A stretch of DNA of 64,000 bases from Rotaria sordida (Eukaryota > Rotifera > Eurotatoria > Philodinida > Philodinidae), in contig CAJNOL010000932.1 of the NCBI GenBank assembly GCA_905250125.1, positions 1-64,000 on the forward strand, written 5' to 3'. The notes below the pieces were generated by a model. It was not told the DNA's origin, ran no database searches, and saw only the letters and a program-made list of their open reading frames with translations. Positions 54,076 to 64,000 of this stretch are shown here, in pieces. Both the position numbers and the translations under genes were made by a program. Positions within the stretch are counted from its first letter, which is position 1; each line of letters begins with the position of its first letter.

Positions 54076-56813
54076 CCGTAGTGCATGCTTAATGATTATA
54101 TTTGAATAATGTATCGGTTTAATCGTTTACTTTCGTTGATGTTTGATTTTATGTTGTGAGAATGAATGTGATAGTGTGTATATACTAATAATGATTTGCG
54201 TGTGTGTAATCCATCTATTCTCGAGGGAGCATTTTCATGCCAATTATGATGAACGGGCGAGCGAGCGAGCGAGCGAACGAGAGAACGCACGAGTGGGATC
54301 GATGGAACTGAACAGTTTTTTTTTCTTCCTTTTTTCTCTTGTTAGAGAGGAGAAAAAAAAAGAAGAGAAAGCGGATAGTAGTAGTGATGACGAAAAAATG
54401 ACGCTATAAATGTGAACATATATAAACAAAAGTAAATTGAAACATAAAGAATAAAGAGACAGATAGACAGATATATAGACATTTAATATGATCTGTTGTT
54501 TAGGTGTATGGAAAATCGCAAGAATATAATATATTTTTCATTCTACATTATTAGCCTAATTCTATATGTCCTTGACTATTGTGTAAGCTTAATACTTTTT
54601 GTTATTAAAAATCTATGAAAAGCGAGAAAAAAAAGAAAATGAAGTGAAAGGCATACTTGTCAATTATTATCGCCACTGTTCATTAACTCGAAGGAATAGC
54701 TTAATCATTATATTAAATCATTATAAGATATCATCGAAAGTATAGCTCTGAAGAAAAAAAAAAGTTAATCTTATATGTTTCTATGTGTGTATGATTTCAA
54801 CATTGACATCTAATGAATATGAAAATTCATATAGACTTGTACATTATGCTTGACTTAAGATAAGATCAACTAGAATTTCTTATTCGTTTGCTATACAATT
54901 AGTATAAAAACTCCTTTTGGGGGTTCATGAGTTTCTCGTTAGATTGCCACTATTGGCCTCGTATTTATCCCTAGGGTATGTACTCTGATCATTGGGCGGC
55001 ACGAGTGATTGCATCATTGTGGTATTAATACTGTTGCTGTGTCGCCTTTATAATCTTCATCAGTCATCTCCCTTTCTGCTTGTTTTAAGTTGATCATGTC
55101 AAAATCAAGCTTCGCTTTGGCTATCTTTTTTTTAATTCTTGTCCTAGACTTTAATGATTTATTCGAAAAGCGAGAGGACGTGTATGTAATAAAGTTTAAA
55201 ACAGTTTGATTATCAAGCGGAAACGGATGCATCGTGTATCATTCGAATTTCAATTAGGTTATGCATCTATGAATAATCAGTCGAAAACAACAACAAGGAA
55301 GTATGAACGAATAATTTTATCGATTATATACAATTTTTTTTTGTTTAACCTTGACGCTGAACATTAAAAAAAAAGTAATTAAGTAAAACAACTCAATGTC
55401 ATCGTATTAAGATTTCTATTCAATATTCTGATTATAAAAACGAGAAGCGAAACGACGGATGCTTCTTTTCTCGATCAACACGATGTTCAATGATAGGAAA
55501 AATCATATGTGATTTTAATGAATTCATGAAAGAGGAAAAAAAGGATATATACGAAACAAAGAAAGAAAAAAGCCGAGAAGAAAGAAGAATGAATGAACTA
55601 TAATTGGCATTTTCTTTTTCTCATTATATTGAAAAGCCCTAAGGGGATTTGCTTGAATCTTATAATCATTTATATTTGAAGCTACAACTATATGAATTAT
55701 TGTTCCTTCTCTTGTTTGAAACTTTATATTTATATATATATATGAATATAAACTCGTTTCTGAAACAATCAATCGATTGTTTAGAGAATTCGAAAGCAGA
55801 TATATCTTAAAAGCAAAATCAATTTTATTTATTTGTATCGATGCTATGATTTCTGTTGTTAATCAAATATTTAGAATAATAAAGCATGAAAAAAAAAATA
55901 AGAAGATATTTGAAAGTTTACAAAATTAACTTTTCATACTTGATGTGAATTAACAAATGAAAATATCTCTGGTGACCCATAAATAAAACGACAATAAAAA
56001 ATTGTAAAATCAAATGTCCTGATTTTTTTGGTTGGCGGTAGAAGTTTATTTAAATGTTTTTTTTTTACGAATAATATAAACAAACTCTATTGATAAGTAT
56101 TATTATTGATATTATTAAAAAAGATTTTACCTAGTATCAAGTAGGATAGAGAAGTTTCAGTTGTCATTTCAAAGAATAACAAGAAGTAATCAAGACAAAC
56201 TTCATGAATGATACTCAAGAGAGAAAAAATGAGACTTCAGTACTCCGAAGTATGGTACTTCGGAGTATCAAAGCCTCGTTGTTTCTCTCTTGATGACACT
56301 ACATTGATGTATATTTCGGAAATCAAAAAATCAGTGTATTTGATTAAACTGAAGCTGAAATATCGGCATGTTTTATCGCCGTATTATGTATGGACCGTCC
56401 TGTATAATATTGACGAATATTTTTCAGTAAATACTATAGATGACAATGTTCCTATACACATGTATTATGAAAAAATTGAATGTACAAGATAATTTAATTT
56501 AATTGAACAAAATCGAATATGATATCAAGCAATGTTATTCTGATTGTTTCAGTCATTATTGTCTCTTTAATTAAATTATTTGATAGAAATTTCTATTTAA
56601 TTTTGTTGTCAAGAAGGGAAATATGATTGATTACATTTTCCGAATACAATCACTACACATAATAATAAACTTCGAAATAAATTGATCAAATTAAAACTAA
56701 GCAAATACGTCAAGGACTTTATTCAACTATAGATCACATCAATCCATAATAATGTTCTCTTTAACGAAGACATTTATCACATAATATTATTCTTTATGCC
56801 TACATCATTTAGT
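54076..56813. other. Intergenic, no gene seen
   Basis: A (GAGC)n run lies at about 54255-54280. ORFs are composition-driven. The only structured element is the hairpin at 56214-56296 followed by a mariner-like terminus. Confidence 0.5.
56214..56402. mobile_element. Hairpin with mariner-like right terminus (fragment)
   Basis: Arms 56214-56252 and 56256-56296 pair around TACTCCGAAGTA/TACTTCGGAGTA and CTCAAGAGAGAAA/TTTCTCTCTTGA. About 90 bp further, GTATGGACCGTCCTG ends before TA at 56403, close to the mariner-MITE end CCATTCTG+TA. No matching left end was found, so this may be a truncated MITE. Confidence 0.45.
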
Positions 56814-57461
56814 TTAAAATCTAGTCCATATTTCATCAAGATTAACTTCTTCGAAATTCTTTATTATTTTCCGTGTTCCATATTATTCTAATGTTTCTTG
56901 TTTTTCAGCTGATGTCAATATTCCAATACATTTCATTTGAATAGTAACAGCAGCTTAAACACCGGATATTGAATCTTCAAAAACGATCCATGAACTTTTA
57001 TCAACATTAACAATGTCGAGATAATTCTAAATACATATCTGGTTTGGGTTTACCATTTGTTTTTGAAAGAACAAAAAAAAAAAAATTATCGATTTCAAAT
57101 TCTTCAGCAATAAGAAGCAGCATTAAAAGAATGTTTTTTTAAATCAATATTGAACATATCTAATTCAAATTTAGTGACTTGATGAGTAGTATTTGTTACT
57201 AATCCTTAAGAAATTTTTATTTACGTTTAGTTTTATTAATTTTATTCAATTTTGTTTAATATATTCAAGAATTTTATTAAGACCTTTTGTTAGTTGAAGT
57301 TTTTCTTGTACGAATTGACGAAATAATAAGTCTTTTTTTCTTTCTCCTATTTGTATTCATTCATCTTCAGATAAATTTGGTAATAATGTACGAGTTATAT
57401 TAACATTAAATCGATTTAGATATGTACAGAATATAATAATAAATAAATCATTTTCTTCTAC
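56814..57461 (-). pseudogene. HAD-superfamily hydrolase pseudogene
   Basis: The minus strand can be read as a HAD phosphatase/phosphoglucomutase-like protein only across several breaks. Segments are NRFNVNITRTLLPNLSEDE (stop) IQIGERKKDLLFRQFVQEK, LNKILEYIKQN (stop), LVTNTTHQVTKFELDMFNID, a K-PKPDMYLEL motif, then SWIVFEDSISGV (stop) AAVTIQMKCIGILT and a C-terminal LDEIWTRF before TAA at 56814. LVTN-T, KPKPD-Y and VFEDS-SGV-AA are HAD motifs II-IV. At least four in-frame stops plus frameshifts are visible, and the N-terminal DxDGT motif is missing. Relatives are small-sugar-phosphate or pseudouridine phosphatases. Confidence 0.75.
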
Positions 57462-57624
57462 CTGAAATATTTTAATTCAAAAATTTCTCTATCAATTACA
57501 AGTTTATTATTATTTATTTCTCAGACAAGTTGTTCATTCACTTCTGACGTATTTCCGAAGAGTTAAAAGCTATGATTATGTGCTCTTTTTGAATATAGAC
57601 TTAAAAATTTTGTCTGAGTTTGCG

Positions 57625-58290
57625 TTTAAAAGTAATGAAATAATCTTTGAAGACTCCAAAAAATTAGTTTAGACGGAAAATTTTTCTATTTTCACTGTTG
57701 TGATTCGAAAGTTAAATTTGGGATCTCTATTTATATATCAGCTTACGGATCAGCAGGTGCCCTAAAAAATATACTTCTTCAAGGTTTTTTTATCTTTCGA
57801 AAAGGCACTTCAATTTTCATTTTTTTTCTTATATACTCACTTTTGAAAAATCAAGTACCGTTTTACATTGAAAGAAACACTTGAATAATGCTTGTAGCCT
57901 CACTTGAGTAAAAACAACAGTTTAGTTTAATACCGCATGTTGTAGAGAAGTGTCCACTCTACAAAACGACTGATTTCAACAATTTTTATCACGTTCGAAA
58001 GGGGACTTATCGAGTAAACAAAAATCTGCTGGATCACTATGAAAAATAATCTTTCAGATCTTTGAAAAAATTCCTCACTACTTTTGAACAAAAATAGATA
58101 CAACATTTCTAAGCAAATATTCAAATACTGGTCGTGATCTATAGTTTTTGGCTCGTTTGATATGCTTTCAAGCAGGCCAAAATGAACAAATATATTCACC
58201 GAAAACATTGGTACACAAGTTCCGTCTGAACTAAGGTTTTTGGACTTTTCAAAGATTATTTCACTACACTCAAACAAAAGAACTTGGACA
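57625..58290. mobile_element. Foldback element with ~65-bp arms
   Basis: Arms about 57625-57690 and 58220-58290 are reverse complements (GTGAAATAATCTTTGAA...TCCAAAAA...TTAGTT-AGACGGAA). About 530 bp lie between, with no ORF of known type. Terminal duplications were not determined. Confidence 0.6.
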
Positions 58291-58394
58291 ACTGCTTATT
58301 GTAGATACATTTTCGTTTTGGAGATTTTTTCGCTGACAAATGTTAGTGATCAACAGAAAGCTATTATGAAAGAGGGAAACTGATTTCGAAGAGT

Positions 58395-58615
58395 AGAATA
58401 AGCTCGACAAAACAATACATTTCTGAACTCTCTAGCATATCAAATAATGTACTACAAACTGGAACAAACTAAAAATCAAAAATTTTGCAAGAGTTTAGCT
58501 ATTCTTACATGAAAAAAGATAGATTTCTCTGTTTAGCTATCGTTCAATGCGTATATTTGATACGTTAGAGAGTCAGAAGATATATTGTTTTGTCGAATTT
58601 ATTCTGCTCGTCAAG
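58395..58615. repeat. Inverted repeat (~60-bp arms)
   Basis: Arms about 58395-58450 and 58548-58615 share TATTGTTTTGTCGA, TTATTCT-CTC and TTTGATA-G-TAGAGAGT in opposite orientation. It directly follows the foldback element at 57625-58290 and may be part of the same repeat cluster. Confidence 0.6.
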
Positions 58616-59087
58616 ATGAATTCTTCTCTTGTAGAGTAGTTTTTTAACAACTTCTTGTTGATCCTTAGCGTTAGCCAAAGAAAAACCTCTATCTGTTATA
58701 ATCTTCAAAACGAATACATATCTACAATATTCAGTTTTTTGAAAGCTCTTTCCATTGATACCATTTACAATTGAAGGATACCGAAAATGTCCAAGAAATT
58801 TTTGTTGTTGGACATTTTATGTTTGATACTACTTTTCTGGTATCAAATGGCGATGACTTATTTGTAGAAAACTTGCATAATAATAATGCCAAATACATAT
58901 GCTTACAGTTAGAAACAAGTGAAGCATAAAATATTGTGGAACTATTGTCGAGTGTTCCAAAATCTTTTGCAAGGACTATATTTTAAAAAATATCTATTCT
59001 ATTACAAAAAAACAAAAAATACAACATAGAAATAAAAATGAAAAGGAATCGAGCTAAAAAAAATTTCATGTTGTTGTTTTTTTGTGT

Positions 59088-62000
59088 TCATTTTTCGTAT
59101 TGAACGTGTGCTGTCTCAAAACGCATGGCATGGTGAGCAGTATCCATTAAAAGTAAATTAATATCTGGCGTTGGTAAAACATTCTCGTGTGCTAATGCTA
59201 CACGACGAGGAAAAAATATATAATCAAGCTATATTAAAATGAAATATAAAAATAAAAGTAGAATGAAATAAATAAGAATTTTGTTCTTACTGGATAACTG
59301 AGAAAATTACAAACATTCGATGTATAAACATCAGCAAAACGAGCTAAACGTCGATGAAAATATGTCGGTACTGTATGTGTACGAAAGACAGAACCAAAAT
59401 ATGGATTAAATAAATCACGAGATTTTGCTCTTGAACAAAGAAAAAAAACAACAAAGTATTAAAAGAAGAGAAATTTTTTTTCGCATAGTTTTTACTTTTC
59501 GTCTTCCCGTTCAGCAACCCAAGTTTTCATTAAAGCATCGGCTTCAGGACCCGGAATGATCTTAAATATCAAACAAAAAACGATATTCAATTTTTTTAAT
59601 ATAAATCATGTCTTTCAAGAATAATGTTCACGAGATAATGATATTTTCTATATCTTAGGTAAATCATAGTCCTGCTCCATGAGAGCTTACATTATCCTGA
59701 TGTTTAGATTATGACACCAGCAAATGTGAATCAATGGAGAGCGGATTGGTGCTTGCAATTAGAATTTATTATTGTATACAGACATCCAAAATATCAGCTT
59801 AATATTATAAAGAATAGTAGTACTTCATGGACGGCAGATACTTCTGTCCAGGACTGTAAATTACTCGAGTCTATTTAATACGATAAAACTCATGTTTGTA
59901 TTCCTCAACTTTTCCAAATGTGACATTGCAGAAAATGCAAAACGCAGCATGTTAAAAAAAACTTCTCGGACATTATGTTTAAGGGATTCCCTAAGCTACC
60001 AATTGGCAAACAAAAGCATTTTGTATCATTACTCTGTCTTCAAGATATACAGCTTACAACAGAGAAAACTATGACATTATTATTAGAAGGACCTCTTTGG
60101 TTTTTTTTTAATCGAAAAATTTTTAGACATTTTCACAAAAACATAATACTTGTTAATATTTATGCATAGATAAGTAAACGAATTGCCATTATTCATAAAT
60201 ACAAGTATCATTTCCTGTTATATAAATGTTTGGTGGTGGCATCCGTTCCGTAGCCCATCACCTGTCTCACGCCATCAGTACCCACAACTCCTCACACCCT
60301 ACTCACAAAAGGTAAAAAATAGAATTTTTCATGTCGCTACCTCTTTCTAATGGCAACTGAAGTTACCAAATTATCTTGCATACAGGAAAGCACACCTGGT
60401 CGACCTGCTTAAACTATTGGCTTACTGAAGAGGCCAATACTCTGTTTAATAGTTGTTTTATTTGTGACCCTTGTAGAATTGTTATCGGAGGTAAAGGATT
60501 AAGATTTTTATTTTTATTTTGAAATTAAAATAATCTTACTTGTAAGTGATTAATAAGCCATTGAAGAACATTTAACTAATAAAATAATTAAAAAGAAAAT
60601 ATTATTATTACTTTTTTTGTTTAAAATCATTTTTACCCATTGAATTGTTTTCTGAAATGATTCAGAATTAATTATATTTATTTCCTCCTTCAATAAAAAC
60701 ACACAATTCTCAATTTTTCGCATAATTTTATACAAAATTCCTCACTTCAACTTCTTCTAGAATAGCGCCTGTTCTCCATCCATATTTAAGAAATAAATCC
60801 TAATAATAAACAACTCAATATCATTCACACATATATATATATATATGAAATAACTTACTGCTAAATCTCCATAAATATGATCACCAATATAAAGAACATC
60901 ATTTCCTTTCCAATGTGTCATTTCTATAAGATCTGCGAGATTACCCTTATAATAAATTGAACGTTGAACACAAAAAAAAATTGTTTTTTTTTATATCAAT
61001 AATTTACTTCAACATAAACTTTTCCATGTTCTAATTTATTTACTCGATTCCATGATTTAGAATTATTATCTACATCTATCTCTCGAAATGGTCTAAATCA
61101 AAAAAAAAATAAACATTTCGTTTTCTTTTTTATTCAATATAAAATTAATTTCAACCTTTGTTCTGCACCAAAAAATGATGGTTTTCTAGCTTGACATATA
61201 ATAACATCAAAAAAATCACGCCAATTTTCTCCAAGTAAATAAGTCATACCACGATTGACATACCAATAAGCACTATTTGTTATTAAAAATATTTGTTTAT
61301 TTGCATCATGAAGACGTTGTAGAAATGATTTTAAACGATTATTTTCTTCAAAATAAGTTTCTATTTTTAATTAATTTCAAATAATATTTATTCATATATT
61401 CATTTTAATATATAACTTACTAACATCTTTCCCAACTATTTGATGCATCATTCCACTTATATGAAAAGCAGTAACTGCTTCCTAACAAAAAAGAAATAAT
61501 CTAAATTATTTTATTTTTTTAATTTTTGTTTATTAAACAAACTGTAACATCATAAAATACATATTCCGAACCAAATGGAATATTATTGTCAATAAAATAC
61601 TAAAGTAAAAATCTTAATTTAAATAAAAAAAAAAAAAAAAATTTCCTTCATAGTACTTGAGTAACATCACGTAAAAGTGTTATTTCAGGAATTGAAAATA
61701 TATCAACAAATTGAAACATATTCGATGTTTTCCCTAAATAACCAACAATATCAATTGATAATTTTGTACCATTATGTGCAGCTATTACTTCTTCAGCCGA
61801 AATTGCATTCATACCACTTTCAAGAAAAACCAAGATATTATCAAAAAAAGAAAAACATTTTATTAAAGATTTACCGATAAACAGTGCCTAATTGAATATT
61901 ATGATAACTATCAAGTTTCATTAACCATCCACGTTTTATATCTAAATGAAGACCACGTGCACCCATACCAGGTCGAAAACAAAAATTCATTAAATCATCT

Positions 62001-62503
62001 GGATACTTTGGAAAAAAAGAATTTATCTCTTTGTCTTTTTTAGTTATAGAAATAATAATGAATCTTACTTTTAAATTCTTAACAAGAAATTCTTTAGCAT
62101 GATCATAAATTAATGAATGTAATGATGATTTATAACGTGCTAATGTATAATCTATAGAAAAAAAAAACCCGAAAGAGTAAACATTATTTATTTTGATAAA
62201 TTAGAATTACAAACCAAAATCAAAACCATAAACTTGTATTTTTTGTAAATTTAATTCATTATTAGAAAATATTCCATTTGGATCCATTTTTTTAGAAAGA
62301 CTATGTGTTTTACCTAATTCAAAGAAAAAAAAATCAATTAAATAAAATCAATAAAAACTAAAAACTTTACTTAAAGATTCATGTTTTAATAAATCATAAA
62401 GTCGTTGTAATTCTTCTAATTGATATATTTCAGTATATATTCGTCGCTGTTGAATGAATATTTTTGAGATTCCTTGAGCATATTGAGTTCGATGGAAAAG
62501 CAT
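59088..62503 (-). CDS. NT5DC-type (5'-nucleotidase domain-containing) HAD protein
   Basis: Sixteen exons from ATG 62503 to TGA 59088: 62503-62371, 62313-62215, 62151-62069, 62005-61875, 61816-61657, 61599-61543, 61481-61421, 61360-61156, 61092-61008, 60945-60859, 60799-60746, 60687-60637, 60575-60540, 59560-59496, 59429-59291, 59228-59088 (528 aa). HAD motifs are VYGFDFDYTLARY (motif I, nucleophile Asp), FLITNSAYWYVNRGM (motif II) and VLYIGDHIYGDL (motif IV). Flanking blocks RGLHLDIKRG, KYGWRTGAIL and NFLSYPLDYIFFPRR match the NT5DC2/NT5DC3 group. The N-terminus is Arg/Gln-rich without acids, compatible with mitochondrial targeting. Nucleotidase activity is expected but the physiological substrate is unknown. 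The intron 59561-60539 (979 bp) is enlarged. Confidence 0.9.
59561..60539. other. Enlarged intron of the NT5DC gene
   Basis: 979 bp against about 50-70 bp for the other introns. It contains a GC-richer stretch (about 60235-60300, CCATCACCTGTCTCACGCC) with no ORF, tRNA fold or terminal repeats that I could define. Probably an inserted repeat of unknown class. Confidence 0.45.
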
Positions 62504-62772
62504 TATAACAAAATATGTACAAAACTAAGATTTATGGACGTTGTACTTGAATACCCTCATTCTCAACCATTCAGGCAACGTATTCAACGAAGCCATCTAG
62601 CTTGGTGATTATAATACAACCAGTTCACATGCCGATCGACAGAGGTCTATAGAATGCAATTCTGTTTTGGATGATTTATATATGGATATATATTATTTTT
62701 CTGCTTGATTTATTCAGGTAAAAAATGAAAAACACTAATTTAACAGGTGTATACTGGAGAACAATAATGATA
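62504..62772. other. Short spacer between TAF4 3' end and NT5DC start
   Basis: About 270 bp containing the TAF4 3' flank and the NT5DC promoter; both genes run on the minus strand. No other feature seen. Confidence 0.4.
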
Positions 62773-63947
62773 TTATCTATTTGCATAAGCATATAATAAT
62801 GTTTTTGATCGTTTTAATATCGGTTCACTTTCCATAACAGCAATAAATTCTTGTAAACTAACTCGAAGAATTCTTGTTGGCATTATGTTTCGATTATTAT
62901 TTGATAATTTTTGTCGTTTTAAACGACTTTCACGTAAAACAAGACATGCTGTTTCATCAGCTTCTTTTTGCCTTAATTGTTCAATAATTGATGAACGATA
63001 ATCGCGTATTCGTGTTCGTTTTTGTTCTTCATCAATTATATTAATTGATTCGAATTTTCGTTGAAATATACTATTATTAAGATTATTATTTAATTCACCA
63101 TTTTGTACTTTATTTAATTCAAATAAAAAACGTATTTGTTCACGTACATTACTTGTCATTTCATATATAGTTGAATCTAATAATCGTGTATCAATTCGAT
63201 GTTGAGTAAAAAAAAGTAGACGTCGAATAATATATTTAAGAAATGTATATAATGTTTGTAGAAATAAATGTTCACCACATTCATTTAAATAAAAATTATG
63301 TCGAGCAAAACGATTAATTAATTTTTGTTCATATGGATTTGCATCTGCTCGTATGTTAGGTGTAATAAATATTTGTTCTTGTATTGAACGAGTTGATAAT
63401 GATGATGTAAGATCAATGAATTGTGGACATGATGGTGGAAGACGAAAACAAGCTTGTTGTAATGATGGAAGTCGAGTCATATTAGGCGTATTAGAATTAG
63501 TATCCTAAACATAGAAAATTCATATTTATAAATTTTTCTTTCTATTTAAAACCAAAACAAAAAGCCTGCAGATAGTGATGTTTGTAATGTAATCGTTTTA
63601 AATGTTTCCCATGAAAGTGGATCATATTGATGTTGTTGTAAATATTGATGTGCAAGTGGAATTGCTTCGATAAGAAAGAAACTTAAACTACTTTTAATAG
63701 TAACATTTAATATTCGTTGTACATCTTGAATAAACGTTTCAACTGAACATGTATTATTGAAAAGACATCGAACACATTCTTCAACGTTTGCTGTTAAATC
63801 AATTAATGATCTAGTATTATTATTATTATTATTATCATTATTTATTTGTGTTGTTGAACGTAATTGATTTGGTTCACCTAATTTAATAAGACGTAAAAGA
63901 CGTTGTCGTAATTTCGATATCATTTCAAGATGATTTGTAGTCTCCAT
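62773..63947 (-). CDS. TAF4: TAF4 (TFIID subunit), compact form
   Basis: Exon 1 (63947 to about 63556) starts METTNHLEM and encodes a TAFH/NHR1 domain: LRQRLLRLIKLG, NVEECVRCLFNNTCSVETF, LSFFLIEAIPLAHQYLQQHQ. Exon 2 (63510-62773) begins DTNSNTPN and carries the TAF4 C-terminal histone-fold region. Examples are NPYEQKLINRFARHN, a Lys/Arg-rich helix with RQKEADETACLVLRESRLKR, and RILRVSLQEFIAVMESEPIL. TAF4 pairs with TAF12 and nucleates TFIID, and TAFH binds hydrophobic activator motifs. The Gln-rich N-terminal half of fly and vertebrate TAF4 is absent. The exon 1/2 junction is unclear: the acceptor at 63511 is phase 0, but no GT donor in that phase is visible near the end of exon 1. A GC donor near 63567 would fit. 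Confidence 0.82.
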
Positions 63948-64000
63948 CGAATGAAAATATTCGATTAATTTGATTTAATTATCGAATCAAGATCAAAATC

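Noticed and set aside
54143..54429. Arg/Glu/Ser ORFs on both strands
   Set aside because: Generated by the (GAGC)n microsatellite and poly-A/poly-T tracts.
60235..60300. GC-richer block considered as tRNA or SINE head
   Set aside because: No cloverleaf, no A/B box pair at the right spacing.

Overview
The window looks like a nuclear contig from a small, AT-rich invertebrate genome. Metazoan-type genes (NR4A nuclear receptor, DM-domain factor, WDR62/MAPKBP1-type WD40 protein, TAF4, SNX3, NT5DC, Ig-superfamily protein) are cut by many very short introns (about 50-70 bp, GT...AG). Intergenic DNA is strongly AT-rich and full of simple repeats. Short introns, an intronless bacterial-type PQQ sugar dehydrogenase with an added secretion signal, and many tiny non-autonomous DNA transposons fit a rotifer, most likely a bdelloid (Rotaria/Adineta-like). 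That placement is inference; nothing in the sequence proves it.

Layout. 1-3.8 kb: repeat-rich, with a 140-bp tandem array, a truncated mariner-like end with a hairpin, a piggyBac-like MITE and a 38-bp tandem repeat. 3.8-5.1 kb (+): tartrate-resistant acid phosphatase-like gene with damage. 7.3-8.7 kb (+): intronless PQQ/sorbosone dehydrogenase-type gene. 8.7-19.6 kb: long non-coding stretch, probably upstream DNA of the next gene. 19.6-23.6 kb (+): ten-exon NR4A nuclear receptor. 25.7-27.3 kb (-): MATH-BTB protein, divergent from a DM-domain (DMRT) gene at 28.6-29.5 kb (+). 31.8-32.1 kb (-): small membrane protein with a PPxY motif. 33.7-45.9 kb (-): 26-exon WDR62/MAPKBP1-like gene with two alternative first exons; its introns carry a nested 2.1-kb palindrome and a hAT-type MITE. 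47.9-48.4 kb: mariner-type MITE. 48.9-49.5 kb (-): CFAP97D-like gene, divergent from a ZNG1/CBWD GTPase (49.9-51.6 kb, +). The GTPase is tail-to-tail with SNX3-like (51.7-52.1 kb, -). 52.2-54.1 kb (-): two-Ig-domain cell-surface protein. 56.8-57.5 kb (-): HAD-phosphatase pseudogene. 57.6-58.6 kb: foldback elements. 59.1-62.5 kb (-): 16-exon NT5DC-type nucleotidase. 62.8-63.9 kb (-): compact TAF4.

The genes are ordinary and do not form an operon or an obvious joint system. I see no CRISPR array, defence island or prokaryotic locus. The most distinctive content is the density and nesting of long-inverted-repeat (foldback/MITE) elements sitting in introns. One has duplicated a 5' splice site through its target-site duplication. 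Another is inserted in one arm of a palindrome whose other arm still keeps the empty site. Exon structures given for NR4A, DMRT, MATH-BTB, WDR62-like, ZNG1, Ig and NT5DC genes were built by hand from splice signals; in each, the summed coding length is an exact multiple of three.
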